Shown in pieces: positions 53,963 through 63,533 of a stretch of 64,000 nucleotides of DNA (positions are counted from its first letter, which is position 1; each line of letters begins with the position of its first letter). The stretch is from the NCBI GenBank assembly GCA_046343015.1, contig JBKDOL010000053.1, positions 1 through 64,000 on the forward strand. Reading direction: 5' to 3'. The position numbers and the translations under genes are program-made. The notes below the pieces were generated by a model, which saw only the letters and a program-made list of their open reading frames with translations, was not told the DNA's origin and did not search any database. Origin of the DNA: BJ22 sp021298375 (GTDB taxonomy: Bacteria > Planctomycetota > Planctomycetia > Pirellulales > Pirellulaceae).

Positions 53963-55819
53963 TTAGTCGGGCTTGGAAATCTCGTATTCATCGAGTTTTC
54001 GATAGAGAGTGGCCCGGCTGATCCCGAGCATTTTGGCCGAGTCGGGCATATTGCCGCCGGTCCGCTTGAGCGCTTCGACGATTAGTTTCTTTTCCCAGTG
54101 GTCGATTCGCAGCGATTCCAGTTCGGCCGATTGGGCATCCCGGATACCGAGATCGCCGACTTCAATCGCATTTCCTTCGGCCATGACCACGGCGCTATCG
54201 AGGACGTTGCGGAGTTGCCTGATATTTCCTGGCCAGTTGTAGGCGAGCAGCACGCGGTTCGCATCGGGTGAAAGCGTCAAGTCAAAACGTCCGCTCCGCT
54301 CGCGGAAGTGTCTGAGGAAATAATCGACGAGCAATTGAATGTCCGTGCCCCGTTCGCGGAGGGGAGGAATCCGCAGTTCATAGACGCTGAGGCGATAGAA
54401 CAGGTCTTCGCGGAACTTCTTTTCGGCGACGAACTCCTGCAGGTCCCGGTTGGTTGCGCAAATGACCCGCACATCAACAGTGATCGGTTCGCTGCTGCCG
54501 ACGGGCATGAACGGGTGCCCCTCGAGAATCCGCAGCAGTTTGGCTTGGCCCTCCAGTGTGAGCTCGCCGATTTCGTCGAGAAAAAGGGTGCCGAGGTCGG
54601 CTTGCTGGAACCAGCCGACGTGGTCGCGGTCGGCCGAGGTGAACGCTCCCTTTTTGTGACCGAAGAGTTGGCTCTCCATCAGTTCCCGCGGGATGGCGGC
54701 GCAGTTGACGGTGAGCATCGGGCGGTCGGATCGGGGGCTGGCTCGATGAATGGCTCGAGCGACCAGTTCTTTCCCGACACCGCTTTCGCCGCGAATCAGG
54801 ACGCTGCCCGAGGCCCGCCCGATCCGGGCGATTTTCGATTTCAGTTCGAGCATGCCCTGGCATTCGCCGATCAGTTCGTCGGTTGCTGCCGTTTTCTGGA
54901 CCAGGCTGGAGTGCTGGGCCGCGAGCGAGGCTTGCTGGTTGGCTTGGCTCAGGGCCCGCATCATGATGTTGGCCAGAGCGCAGGCGAGGTCGAAGTGCGT
55001 GTCGCTGAAGCGGTTGTGTTGCCGATAGAGGTGGATCACCCCCATCACCCGCTGGGTCAGTTTCCCATCCTGTTGCTCATCGGCGATCAGCGGGACGCAG
55101 ATTGCATCGGCAAAGGAATCGCCGGCATCGCTCGATTCATAGCCCACGCGAATGGCATGTTTTTCCAATACGACGCGTTTGGTCAGGTTCTTTCGGAGCA
55201 ACAGTTTTGCCGACTGATCCTCGGGAATGACCAGTTTCGGTTTCAGCAAACCGGCTTCGTTCAGCCAGAGGAATCCGGCCACGTCCGACTCGGTTCGTTC
55301 GGCGAGCCGATGCAGGCAGATTTGGATGACCTCGTTCGAGTCGGATTGTCCCAGCAGCTTGACGCTCAGCTGAAAGAGAAAATAAAAATCCTGGCCGAGT
55401 TTCGAGTTGTTCAGGAAATCGAGCGTCTGTTCGCCGAGGTCATTGCTGGCGACATTCCGGTCAAAGATGATCGTCGAAGTGTCTTGGCCATCGGCCTGTT
55501 TTTCACTGGGAGTGGGCGGTTGCTGCTGGGTCGAGAACCGAAATAAAAAGGTGCCGATTCGAATCTCGCAGCCGTCGATCAATTGGGCCGTGTCAATCAG
55601 CTGATTGTTGACAAAGGTTCCGTTGCTGCTTTTGCGGTCGGCAATCCACCAGCCTTCCCCATTTTTGTAGATCGAGGCATGGATGCGCGAGCATTGAGGG
55701 TCATTCAGGACGATTTGGCAGTTCCAATCCCGTCCGAGGAGGTTTTCTGACTGGTCGGAGAGCTCAAAATGGGCCGTGGTCGCTGCCGCCGCGGAACTCA
55801 TCAGCAAAAAAGCATTCAC
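53963..55819 (-). CDS. FHA-GAF-sigma-54 activator (enhancer-binding protein)
   Basis: 618 residues. An N-terminal FHA domain (about 20-95: LLGRDWNCQIVL, SRIHASI, SSNGTFVNN) should bind phosphothreonine. A GAF-like domain follows (about 145-290). The AAA+ domain (about 320-550) has Walker A GESGVGKE and Walker B GTLFLDE. The sigma-54 contact loop reads GAFTSA instead of GAFTGA. A Fis-type HTH ends the protein (DSAKMLGISRATLYRKLDEYE). This architecture typically couples Ser/Thr kinase signalling to sigma-54 transcription. No kinase gene is nearby. Confidence 0.92.
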   Translation of the reverse strand: MNAFLLMSSAAAATTAHFELSDQSENLLGRDWNCQIVLNDPQCSRIHASIYKNGEGWWIADRKSSNGTFVNNQLIDTAQLIDGCEIRIGTFLFRFSTQQQPPTPSEKQADGQDTSTIIFDRNVASNDLGEQTLDFLNNSKLGQDFYFLFQLSVKLLGQSDSNEVIQICLHRLAERTESDVAGFLWLNEAGLLKPKLVIPEDQSAKLLLRKNLTKRVVLEKHAIRVGYESSDAGDSFADAICVPLIADEQQDGKLTQRVMGVIHLYRQHNRFSDTHFDLACALANIMMRALSQANQQASLAAQHSSLVQKTAATDELIGECQGMLELKSKIARIGRASGSVLIRGESGVGKELVARAIHRASPRSDRPMLTVNCAAIPRELMESQLFGHKKGAFTSADRDHVGWFQQADLGTLFLDEIGELTLEGQAKLLRILEGHPFMPVGSSEPITVDVRVICATNRDLQEFVAEKKFREDLFYRLSVYELRIPPLRERGTDIQLLVDYFLRHFRERSGRFDLTLSPDANRVLLAYNWPGNIRQLRNVLDSAVVMAEGNAIEVGDLGIRDAQSAELESLRIDHWEKKLIVEALKRTGGNMPDSAKMLGISRATLYRKLDEYEISKPD

Positions 55820-56070
55820 CGCAAAAACGTTCCCGAAAACCAGAATAAATCAAATTCCACACCCCGACCTCGGCAGTATACCCCGATTCGATACCAGCGT
55901 CGACCAAAAGGAGTGGGTGGCGAGTTTCCTGAATTTTTCCGGTGAGGCTTTGTTTTGGGGTGAAACCTGAACGGCGTCGACAGTGTTTATGGATGGCTGC
56001 TGACCTTGCGGGAGGCCGCGCGTGAGCTGGGGAAAATCGAGCCTGAAACCTGCTCGGAACTGGCCAGCCG

Positions 56071-56100
56071 CGGGCTGAAGCGGGCTGAAGCGGGCTGGGG
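56071..56100. repeat. 10-nt tandem array, three copies
   Basis: cgggctgaag twice, then cgggctgggg, in the leader of the protease gene. Confidence 0.85.
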
Positions 56101-56166
56101 GGGGGTGGTGAATCGATCTTGCCCCGTGAATTTCCACCGTTTAGGATTCGGCTGACAGTTTCCGGC

Positions 56167-56194
56167 GGCAACCCGGCGGGGTTGTCTCCTTTTT
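56167..56194 (+). promoter_or_regulatory. Terminator-like hairpin in the protease leader
   Basis: An 8-bp stem (GGCAACCC / GGGTTGTC, one G-U) with a short loop is followed by TCCTTTTT, ending 17 nt before the ATG at 56211. The upstream gene is divergent, so this is not needed to end it; attenuation is possible. Confidence 0.4.
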
Positions 56195-56210
56195 CAATCA
56201 GGAAAGATCC

Positions 56211-58289
56211 ATGAAATCGCTGCAGATAAACATAACTGGACCGGTGCGCACGATGTTGACCAAGTGCCTGAGTATGCTGGTCGTAAGCGGGCTCGGACTC
56301 TCGGGGCTCTGGGCCCAGACTGCGGCCCCGGCGCCCGCCGACGGCAAGCAGTTGGGTGAAGTTCCCAAGAACGATCGTCAAAGTGCCCGCTGGGTTGCCG
56401 AATTGATGCAGCGGGAGCATCTGTTGCAGATGCCGATTGACGACAAGATTTCCGGTCGAGCCCTGGACATGTTTATCAAGTCGCTCGACCCGGCGAAAAG
56501 TTATTTCCTCAAATCCGACATCGACAGCTTTCAGCAGTGGAAGTCAAAGCTGGACGATCAATTCAAGGAGGGGGACTTCAGTGCCGGGTTCGAGATTTTC
56601 AAACGCTTTCTGCAGCGCGTCGAAGAAGGGGTCAACATCGCCCTGTACTGGGTCGACCAGCCGCTGGATTTCACTGTCGATGAAACCCTGCTGACCGATT
56701 CCGATGCCCAGGATTTTGCGGCTGACGAGGCTGAACTCAAGGACCGCTGGCGCAAACGGATTAAATACAACCTGCTGGTGCTCAAGGGAGATGAGACGCT
56801 GAAGGATGACCCCAAGGACAAGCTCCGCCGGCGTTATCGCAGCTTCGCCAACCGCATGAATCAGCTTGACAGCAGCGATGTGGTCGAGATGTTCGTCACC
56901 TCGGTAACGACCAGCTTCGACCCGCATACGACTTACATGTCGAAAGATACCTTCAAGAGCTTCATGATCCAGATGACCCTGGAGCTGGAAGGGATCGGGG
57001 CCACGCTTTCGGCTGATGATGAAGGTTACACGGTCATCAAGAGCATTGTGCCCAAGGGGCCTGCGGACAAGCAGGGCCAACTGAAGGTAGAAGACAAGAT
57101 TGTTGCGGTCGCCCAAGGAGAAGACGGCGAGTTTGTCGATGCGACCGGCATGAAGCTTGATGATGTAGTCAAGATGATCCGGGGGAAACCGAACACGATG
57201 GTTCGGCTCTCGGTCATTTCCGGGAATGAATCCAAGGAAGTCCGCATCCAGCGGGAAAAAGTCAACCTCGATGACCAGGCTGCTCAAGGGGAGGTCTTTG
57301 AGCGAGGGCGAAAGGGCGATGGAACGGCCTTCAAGATTGGAGTCATCAACTTGCCGAGCTTTTACTCGGACATGGACTCTGGCAATGGCAGCAAGGGACG
57401 CAGCACCACGACCGACATCGACAAAATCCTCCAGGATTTTCGCGGTCAGTCGGTGGATGCCGTCGTGCTCGACTTGCGTCGCAATGGCGGCGGCAGTTTG
57501 CGTGAGGCAATTAACTGCACCGGCTTGTTCATCGACTACGGTCCGGTCGTGCAGGTCAAGGATCCGCAAGGTCAGGTTCAACAGCACAATGACGAACGCC
57601 GCGGTTTGAGTTGGGACAAGCCCTTGGTGGTGTTGACCAGCAAGTTCAGCGCTAGCGCGAGCGAGATTCTGGCAGGCGCGGTGCAGGATTACGGCCGGGG
57701 CTTGGTGGTGGGTGACACGACCACACACGGCAAGGGAACCGTCCAAAGCCTGCTCGATTTGAACCAACTTGTTTTCCGCGGCCAGGAAGCTCCCCAGTAT
57801 TTCGGGGCGCTCAAAATCACCATGCAGCAGTTTTATCGCCCCTCCGGCGACAGCACCCAAAAGCGTGGTGTGCTCTCTGACATCATTCTGCCCTCAGTCA
57901 CGGACAAAATGGACGTGAGCGAGACCGACTTGGATTATCCGGTGGAGTTTGACCGGGTCTCCGCTTCTGCATTCAAGCCAATGGGAATGGTCAACGCCGA
58001 GATGGTCGCCGATTTGGCAGGCAAGTCCCGGGAACGGATCGAGAAGTCGGAAGACTTTGCCCGGGACCTGCGGAATATCGCCCGCTATGTCGACTTCAAG
58101 AACGCCAAGAGCGTGGAGCTGAATGAAGAGAAATTCCGCAAGCAACGCGAGGAATACGACGCCGAAAAGGAGGACGAAAAGCAACTCGAGTCGGCGGTCA
58201 GCAAATCAGACGGGATCGAGATGACTCCCTACCTCGAAGAGGTGCTGGAGATCACTCAGGATTATGCCCGCGCCTTGGGTAAAGGCTAA
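56211..58289 (+). CDS. prc: Tail-specific (C-terminal processing) protease, S41 family
   Basis: 692 residues, close to the Prc/Tsp length. A signal sequence ends near VSGLGLSGLWAQ. An N-terminal helical region precedes a PDZ domain (about 255-335, including YTVIKSIVPKGPADKQGQL). The S41 catalytic domain (about 375-570) has Ser in SKFSASASEIL (about 482) and the Lys of HGKGTVQ (about 507), forming the Ser-Lys dyad. A C-terminal charged helical region follows. It degrades or trims periplasmic proteins from their C-termini. A 15-nt array begins on the base after its stop codon. Confidence 0.94.
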   Translation: MKSLQINITGPVRTMLTKCLSMLVVSGLGLSGLWAQTAAPAPADGKQLGEVPKNDRQSARWVAELMQREHLLQMPIDDKISGRALDMFIKSLDPAKSYFLKSDIDSFQQWKSKLDDQFKEGDFSAGFEIFKRFLQRVEEGVNIALYWVDQPLDFTVDETLLTDSDAQDFAADEAELKDRWRKRIKYNLLVLKGDETLKDDPKDKLRRRYRSFANRMNQLDSSDVVEMFVTSVTTSFDPHTTYMSKDTFKSFMIQMTLELEGIGATLSADDEGYTVIKSIVPKGPADKQGQLKVEDKIVAVAQGEDGEFVDATGMKLDDVVKMIRGKPNTMVRLSVISGNESKEVRIQREKVNLDDQAAQGEVFERGRKGDGTAFKIGVINLPSFYSDMDSGNGSKGRSTTTDIDKILQDFRGQSVDAVVLDLRRNGGGSLREAINCTGLFIDYGPVVQVKDPQGQVQQHNDERRGLSWDKPLVVLTSKFSASASEILAGAVQDYGRGLVVGDTTTHGKGTVQSLLDLNQLVFRGQEAPQYFGALKITMQQFYRPSGDSTQKRGVLSDIILPSVTDKMDVSETDLDYPVEFDRVSASAFKPMGMVNAEMVADLAGKSRERIEKSEDFARDLRNIARYVDFKNAKSVELNEEKFRKQREEYDAEKEDEKQLESAVSKSDGIEMTPYLEEVLEITQDYARALGKG

Positions 58290-58334
58290 TTGGACGGTGT
58301 CTACTTGGACGGTGTCTACTTGGACGGTGGATGG
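58290..58334. repeat. 15-nt array directly after the protease stop codon
   Basis: Two exact copies of ttggacggtgtctac and a third variant. The array starts at the first base after the TAA and continues the protease frame (LDGVY, LDGVY, LDGGW), so it would extend the protein if the stop were read through. Confidence 0.9.
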
Positions 58335-58399
58335 AGCCGAGTTGCCGGGAGTTTAAGGCTGAGGCCAAGGGGTTCCGGTTATTCATCAATCAAGTTCAC

Positions 58400-58437
58400 A
58401 GGCCGGATTCGCGATAGCGGGTCCGGCCTTTTTTTTG
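58400..58437 (+). terminator. Intrinsic terminator of the tail-specific protease gene
   Basis: Perfect 8-bp stem AGGCCGGA / TCCGGCCT, with a small inner stem in the loop, followed by eight T residues, about 110 nt after the stop. Confidence 0.85.
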
Positions 58438-58451
58438 CGAGCCCGAATCCG

Positions 58452-59258
58452 TTAACTCAAGGGGATTCGCAACCCGTCGTAACCAACTTCGATCCCCTCA
58501 GGCAATGAAGCGTTGACTGCTGCATAATCAATGTGACAGGAGCAGTGGGTGAAGTAGGTTTGTTTGGGACGGAGTCGCTGGGCGATGGCAACTGCCTGAT
58601 CGATACTCAAATGGGTTGGATGGGGCAGGGGGCGGAGGGCATCGATGACAAGCACATCCAGATTCTCCAGCAGCGGCCAGCTCGACTCAGGGATCTCGCT
58701 GACATCCGTGCAGTAGGCCACGCGACCGATACGAAAACCGAGCACATCGAATCGGGGACCGTGTTTGAGTGGAATCGGAATTAACGTCTCACCCAGCACG
58801 TCGAACGGATCCAGGCCGATTTCCTGGATGTCCACCGCAGGCGCGGCTCCAGCGTGAGTTGGCTCAATTCCCGAGAACGCATAGTCAAAGGCTGTTTCAA
58901 TCCGCCGTCGCACATCGGGGCGGCAGTAGATGGGGACGGGATGACCGAGGTAAAACTGAAAAAGTCTCAGGTCGTCGAATCCCATTACGTGGTCGGAGTG
59001 TTCATGCGTGTAGACCACTGCGTGAACGATTCCGATGCCTTCGCGGAGTAGTTGTTGCCGCAGGTCTGGGGCGGTATCAAGCAACAGGTTGCCAGCAGGA
59101 AGTCCGAGTATGGCACTGGCGCGAGTGCGCTGGTTTTTTGGGTCGCGACCGATGCAAACGGGACAGCCACAGCCGATGGCCGGCACGCCGACGCTGGTGC
59201 CAGTGCCCAGGAGAATGAGTTCTCCGGTGATGTTTCGAGTGTGGACTTGTTTGGGCAC
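58452..59258 (-). CDS. PhnP-like metallo-beta-lactamase-fold hydrolase
   Basis: About 268 residues from a GTG at 59258, chosen because LILLGTGTSVGVP is the usual N-terminal strand of the family; a longer ATG-initiated frame (59441) adds 61 unconserved residues. Conserved elements are CGCPVC (structural zinc Cys), HEHSDHVMG (dinuclear metal site), LKHGP, YCTDVSEIP and HCSCHIDY. PhnP and relatives hydrolyse cyclic phosphodiesters; related members process other phosphoesters or lipoate/PQQ intermediates. The physiological substrate is unknown. Confidence 0.85.
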   Translation of the reverse strand: MPKQVHTRNITGELILLGTGTSVGVPAIGCGCPVCIGRDPKNQRTRASAILGLPAGNLLLDTAPDLRQQLLREGIGIVHAVVYTHEHSDHVMGFDDLRLFQFYLGHPVPIYCRPDVRRRIETAFDYAFSGIEPTHAGAAPAVDIQEIGLDPFDVLGETLIPIPLKHGPRFDVLGFRIGRVAYCTDVSEIPESSWPLLENLDVLVIDALRPLPHPTHLSIDQAVAIAQRLRPKQTYFTHCSCHIDYAAVNASLPEGIEVGYDGLRIPLS

Positions 59259-59834
59259 GGGCAATGTCGGGACGGAAAACAAAGGAACAGAAAATTCGGA
59301 CAAAAGGGAAGCCTTCGAGCCTGCGGCTGCTTTCGGAGCGGCTCGCGGGGGGCTGTCGATTGTAGCCCGCCAATGCGACCTGTGTCGGGGGCAGAACTCT
59401 CCCTCGGCAAGTCTCGGGCTGGCTGGATTGGGAACTGGCAAACGGCCGTGAAGGCAACGCTGGCAGGGGGCCAGACCGCGATTTTGGGCCGCTTCCGCGA
59501 TGATGGCAGGACCCGTTGCCCGGTCAGTTGCTCGGAAAAGATGAAATTGCCAGTCTCGAGCAATCGGAGCCTGTTCAACCCCCGAGGTCGAGCCCTTTGG
59601 GCGCGCGACTTGCCTACAATAGCGGGTTGGGGCTGGCTGCCGGACGACTTGGCGGACCGCTGGCTGGGCGGGACCGTTGAGTAAACGCGATTGACCCGTC
59701 CAAACGGTAACTATAACTTGTTAATCCACGGGGATTTGCGCTTTTGGGTGCCGTCGAATCGCCGACCGGTAATCGCCGTGACCTGACTGCCAGTTTGGCA
59801 CGTTTTATCCCCGACATCGTGGACCTCGATCGAC
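59259..59834. other. Divergent intergenic region upstream of secA
   Basis: 576 nt. A possible secA promoter is TTGACC (59691-59696) with TATAAC (59712-59717), though the 15-nt spacer is short. No gene seen. Confidence 0.35.
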
Positions 59835-62800
59835 ATGGACAAAATTCTCGAGCGAATTTGGGACTTCATTTCGCTTTTTTTCGGCGGTTTGGCGGTAGGC
59901 GTCAACCGTTTGATCACCGGCTTGTTTGGTTCTGCCAATGCCCGTTTTATTAAGCGGTTGCAGCCGAAAATCGATGCCGTCAATTCGCTGGAACCGAAAT
60001 ACCAGCAGTTTTCAGACGAGCAATTGCGCGGCGAAACGGCCCGTTTCCGCGAGCGATTGGCCAACGGCGAATCACTGGATGAGATTCTGATCGAGGCTTT
60101 TGCCGTCTGCCGCGAGGCTGGACGGCGGTATCTGGGGATGCGGCACTACGACACGCAGTTGATTGGCGGGATGGTGCTGCACAGCGGAGCCGTGGCTGAA
60201 ATGGTCACGGGTGAAGGCAAGACATTGGTTGCAACCCTGCCGGCGTACCTGAATGCGCTGACCGGCAAGGGGGTCCATGTGATCACGGTCAACGACTACC
60301 TCGCCCGCCGCGACATGGAATGGATGGCGCCGCTTTACATGGGGCTGGGGCTGACCGTTGGCGCGATCCAGTCAGACATGCAGGGGTCAGAAGGCAACCG
60401 GCGCCGTCAGGATGCCTATGCCTGTGACATCACCTACGGAACCAACAACGAGTTTGGTTTCGATTATCTCCGCGACAATATGCGGCCGGCCTCGCGCGGC
60501 GATGATCGCTTTCCCAAGAATTTTCAGCAGGCACAGCGTCGCCTGCACTTTGCGATCATCGACGAGGTCGACAACATTCTGATCGACGAAGCCCGGACGC
60601 CATTGATTATTTCAGGGCCGGCGCACGCTGACATTGCGCGTTACGCCGATTCCGATCGGATTGCCCGGCAGTTGGTCAAGGACACACATTATGTGGTCAA
60701 TGAAAAGGACCACAACGTCACCCTGACGGACGAGGGGGTACGGCAAGCCGAAAAGCTGGCTGGCGTGGAAAGCTTTTACACGCTCGGCAACATGGATTGG
60801 CCGCACATGATCGACAATGCGTTGAAGGCGCATCATCTCTACAAACTCGACGTGAATTATGTAATTAAGGAAGGCAAGATTGTCATCGTTGACGAGTTTA
60901 CGGGCCGCTTGATGGAAGGACGTCAGTGGAGCGACGGGTTACATCAGGCTGTCGAGGCCAAGGAAGGGGTGCGGATCAAGGAAGAAACCCAGACGCTTGC
61001 CACGATTACTTTGCAGAATTATTTCAAGCTGTACGACAAGATCTGCGGTATGACCGGTACGGCGATGACCGAGGCCAATGAGTTTGCCAAGATCTACAAC
61101 CTTGAGGTGGTTGCGATTCCGACCAACCGCAGCATGCAGCGGATTCAGCACCCGGACGTGATTTACGCCACAGAGAAGTTCAAGTGGCGGGCGGTGGCCG
61201 ACGAAGTCGAGGCCTACAACAAGTGGGATCTGGTCCGCCTGAAAACTGGCGAGATTTACACTGGAACGATCAAAAGTGAATCGGACAGCAAGGTGGTGCT
61301 CGCGTTGTCCGAGGATGGAGCCATTCAGGAATTCGAGCGGAACAAGCTGGAGTTGGTCCAGCGCCGCGGTCGGCCGATTCTGGTCGGTACCGTCTCGATC
61401 GAGAAGAGCGAGTTGCTTTCGTCGATGCTTGAGCGGAGAGGCATTGAGCATCAGGTTTTGAACGCGAAAAACCATAAGCGGGAAGCGGAGATCATCGCCC
61501 AGGCTGGACGTCGCGGGGCGGTTACGATTGCGACAAACATGGCTGGCCGCGGTACCGACATCATTCTGGGCGGCAATCCCGAGACGATGGCATGGGCCAT
61601 GCTGCAGGACAAGTATGAAACGCGGCTCGATGTGCCGCATGAGGAATGGACCGGCCTCGTTCAGCAGATTGAGCAAAAGCACCAGATGAAGCCGGAAGGG
61701 GAGTTGGTCAAGCAACTCGGCGGGCTGCATGTGATTGGCACTGAGCGGCATGAGTCGCGGCGAATTGACCTGCAGCTGCGCGGACGATGCGGTCGGCAAG
61801 GCGACCCGGGCAGCAGCCGCTTTTACCTCTCCTTCGATGACGACCTGATTCGCGTATTCGCCGGTCCCGTGATGCGGCGAATCATGGAGATGGGTGGCTT
61901 CAAGGATGATGTGCCGATCGAGAGCCGGATGGTCTCGCGGCGGATCGATGGCGCCCAGAAGAAGCGTGAGGAATTCAATTTCGAAATCCGCAAGAACCTG
62001 CTCGAGTACGATGAGGTGATGGACGAGCAGCGGAAGCGGATTTACGGCTTCCGACAGAAGATTCTCGATGGCGCGAGCTGCCGGGAGATCATTCTCGACA
62101 TGGTGCGCGACCAGGTCGACAGCAATCTGAAGAGTTTTCTCAGTCCCGACTTTGGCTGCGAATCGTTCGCTTCCTTTGCCGGCAGCAAACTTGGCTGTGA
62201 GTTGGAGCCGAGAAGCTTCCGCAGGCTCAATTTTGATGAAGCCGACAAGATTGCCCATGAGGATGCGTTCGGTGCTGCCGAGACGGAGATCCTGGGCAAG
62301 GTTGAGGAAAACCTGCCGTTAACGGAGGACCAGGCGGAGTGGAATTGGGGCGCGTTGGCCAATTTTGCCAATCTCCGCTGGCAAATCGGAGTCCGCGACT
62401 CCGAACTCAAAAAGGTCGGTCGCGACCGCGTGGACGAGTATCTGTTGGAGAAGGCTCGCGAAGCAATTCGCAAGGTCCAACTCGACGAAGCTGCCGTCAT
62501 GCTTCAGCCCGATTTCGGAATTCGCACCGCCTTGGCTTGGGCTCGGTCCAAGTTTGCCCTGGAACTTGCTCCCTCGGATTTCTCGCCAGAGATGTCCGGC
62601 GAGGAGGTTCGCCGTATCGTGACCGAAGCGGCCCTTCGCCGATATGACGAAAAAGAAGCCGAGTTTCCGGTAATGGCCGGGTTTTACCGGTTTGATCTCT
62701 CGACGCCGTCCAGCCCGAAACTCGATCGGGAAGGGTTGGCGCGTTGGGCCAGCCAGCGCTTTGACGCTGATTTTTCAGTCGAACACTTCAATCAAATCCA

Positions 62801-63533
62801 GCGGGACGAAATTCGGCAGTTGCTGGTGGAAACCAGTCGTCGCAAGCAGGCCGCGGCGCAGGATACGTTGGTTACGCTCGGCGATAAACTGGACAGCCTG
62901 GCTCGCAGCGGTGAGGTCCCATTAAAGGGGGGCAACGGCGCCGCCGGTGATTTGCGCGGCTGGTTCCGGGACACTCTCCGGACCGACCTGCCACTGGAAC
63001 GGGTCGAGAATCTGGAGGCGAGCGAACTTCGGGAGCAACTGGAAGCTCTGGTCGAGGACCATTACCACCCCGAAATTCGGCGGATGGAGCGAATGGTGCT
63101 GCTGGATGTCGTCGATTCCGCTTGGAAGGACCACCTGTTGGCGATGGATTACCTCCGCAGTGCCGTTGGGCATCGCGGCATGGCAGCGCTGGACCCCAAG
63201 GTTGAATACAAGCGCGAAGGGATGCGGATGTTCGAGTCCCTCTGGCAGTCGATTAACGAACGGGTCACCGACTTGGTCTTCCGAATGGAATTGATCAACG
63301 AAGGAGCCGTGCGCGAGACCTTTGTGGAGACCAAGGCGATCCATGCGGCTGCTCCGGAGGTACAAGCCGTGGGTGACTTTGCCGAGACGCAGCAGGAGGC
63401 GATTAACCAGTCCGGTAGCGCCCCAGCGGTCACGGAGACCATTCGCAACCGCGGAGAGAAGGTCGGAAGGAATGATCCCTGTCCCTGCGGCAGCGGGAAA
63501 AAGTACAAGTCTTGCTGTATGCGAGGTGCTTGA
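59835..63533 (+). CDS. secA: Preprotein translocase ATPase SecA, extended form
   Basis: 1232 residues versus about 850-900 in most bacteria. Motor domains are complete: Walker A MVTGEGKTL, DEVDNILIDEA, PTNR, GTDIILGG and QLRGRCGRQGD. The C-terminus carries the zinc-binding NDPCPCGSGKKYKSCC. Most of the extra length lies between the start of the helical scaffold (about 770) and EDHYHPEIRRMERM (about 1075). That segment contains four related units of about 43 residues (about 775-816, 837-880, 896-940, 963-1007). SecA drives secreted proteins through SecYEG. Confidence 0.96.
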   Translation: MDKILERIWDFISLFFGGLAVGVNRLITGLFGSANARFIKRLQPKIDAVNSLEPKYQQFSDEQLRGETARFRERLANGESLDEILIEAFAVCREAGRRYLGMRHYDTQLIGGMVLHSGAVAEMVTGEGKTLVATLPAYLNALTGKGVHVITVNDYLARRDMEWMAPLYMGLGLTVGAIQSDMQGSEGNRRRQDAYACDITYGTNNEFGFDYLRDNMRPASRGDDRFPKNFQQAQRRLHFAIIDEVDNILIDEARTPLIISGPAHADIARYADSDRIARQLVKDTHYVVNEKDHNVTLTDEGVRQAEKLAGVESFYTLGNMDWPHMIDNALKAHHLYKLDVNYVIKEGKIVIVDEFTGRLMEGRQWSDGLHQAVEAKEGVRIKEETQTLATITLQNYFKLYDKICGMTGTAMTEANEFAKIYNLEVVAIPTNRSMQRIQHPDVIYATEKFKWRAVADEVEAYNKWDLVRLKTGEIYTGTIKSESDSKVVLALSEDGAIQEFERNKLELVQRRGRPILVGTVSIEKSELLSSMLERRGIEHQVLNAKNHKREAEIIAQAGRRGAVTIATNMAGRGTDIILGGNPETMAWAMLQDKYETRLDVPHEEWTGLVQQIEQKHQMKPEGELVKQLGGLHVIGTERHESRRIDLQLRGRCGRQGDPGSSRFYLSFDDDLIRVFAGPVMRRIMEMGGFKDDVPIESRMVSRRIDGAQKKREEFNFEIRKNLLEYDEVMDEQRKRIYGFRQKILDGASCREIILDMVRDQVDSNLKSFLSPDFGCESFASFAGSKLGCELEPRSFRRLNFDEADKIAHEDAFGAAETEILGKVEENLPLTEDQAEWNWGALANFANLRWQIGVRDSELKKVGRDRVDEYLLEKAREAIRKVQLDEAAVMLQPDFGIRTALAWARSKFALELAPSDFSPEMSGEEVRRIVTEAALRRYDEKEAEFPVMAGFYRFDLSTPSSPKLDREGLARWASQRFDADFSVEHFNQIQRDEIRQLLVETSRRKQAAAQDTLVTLGDKLDSLARSGEVPLKGGNGAAGDLRGWFRDTLRTDLPLERVENLEASELREQLEALVEDHYHPEIRRMERMVLLDVVDSAWKDHLLAMDYLRSAVGHRGMAALDPKVEYKREGMRMFESLWQSINERVTDLVFRMELINEGAVRETFVETKAIHAAAPEVQAVGDFAETQQEAINQSGSAPAVTETIRNRGEKVGRNDPCPCGSGKKYKSCCMRGA

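Larger units (their letters stand above)
55820..56210. other. Divergent intergenic region upstream of the tail-specific protease
   Basis: 391 nt between the FHA activator (minus) and the protease (plus). It contains a 10-nt array (56071-56100) and a terminator-like hairpin (56167-56194) close to the protease ATG. Confidence 0.5.

Noticed and set aside
59259..59441. 61-residue N-terminal extension of the PhnP-like hydrolase
   Set aside because: Not conserved-looking; the family's first strand begins about ten residues after the GTG at 59258.
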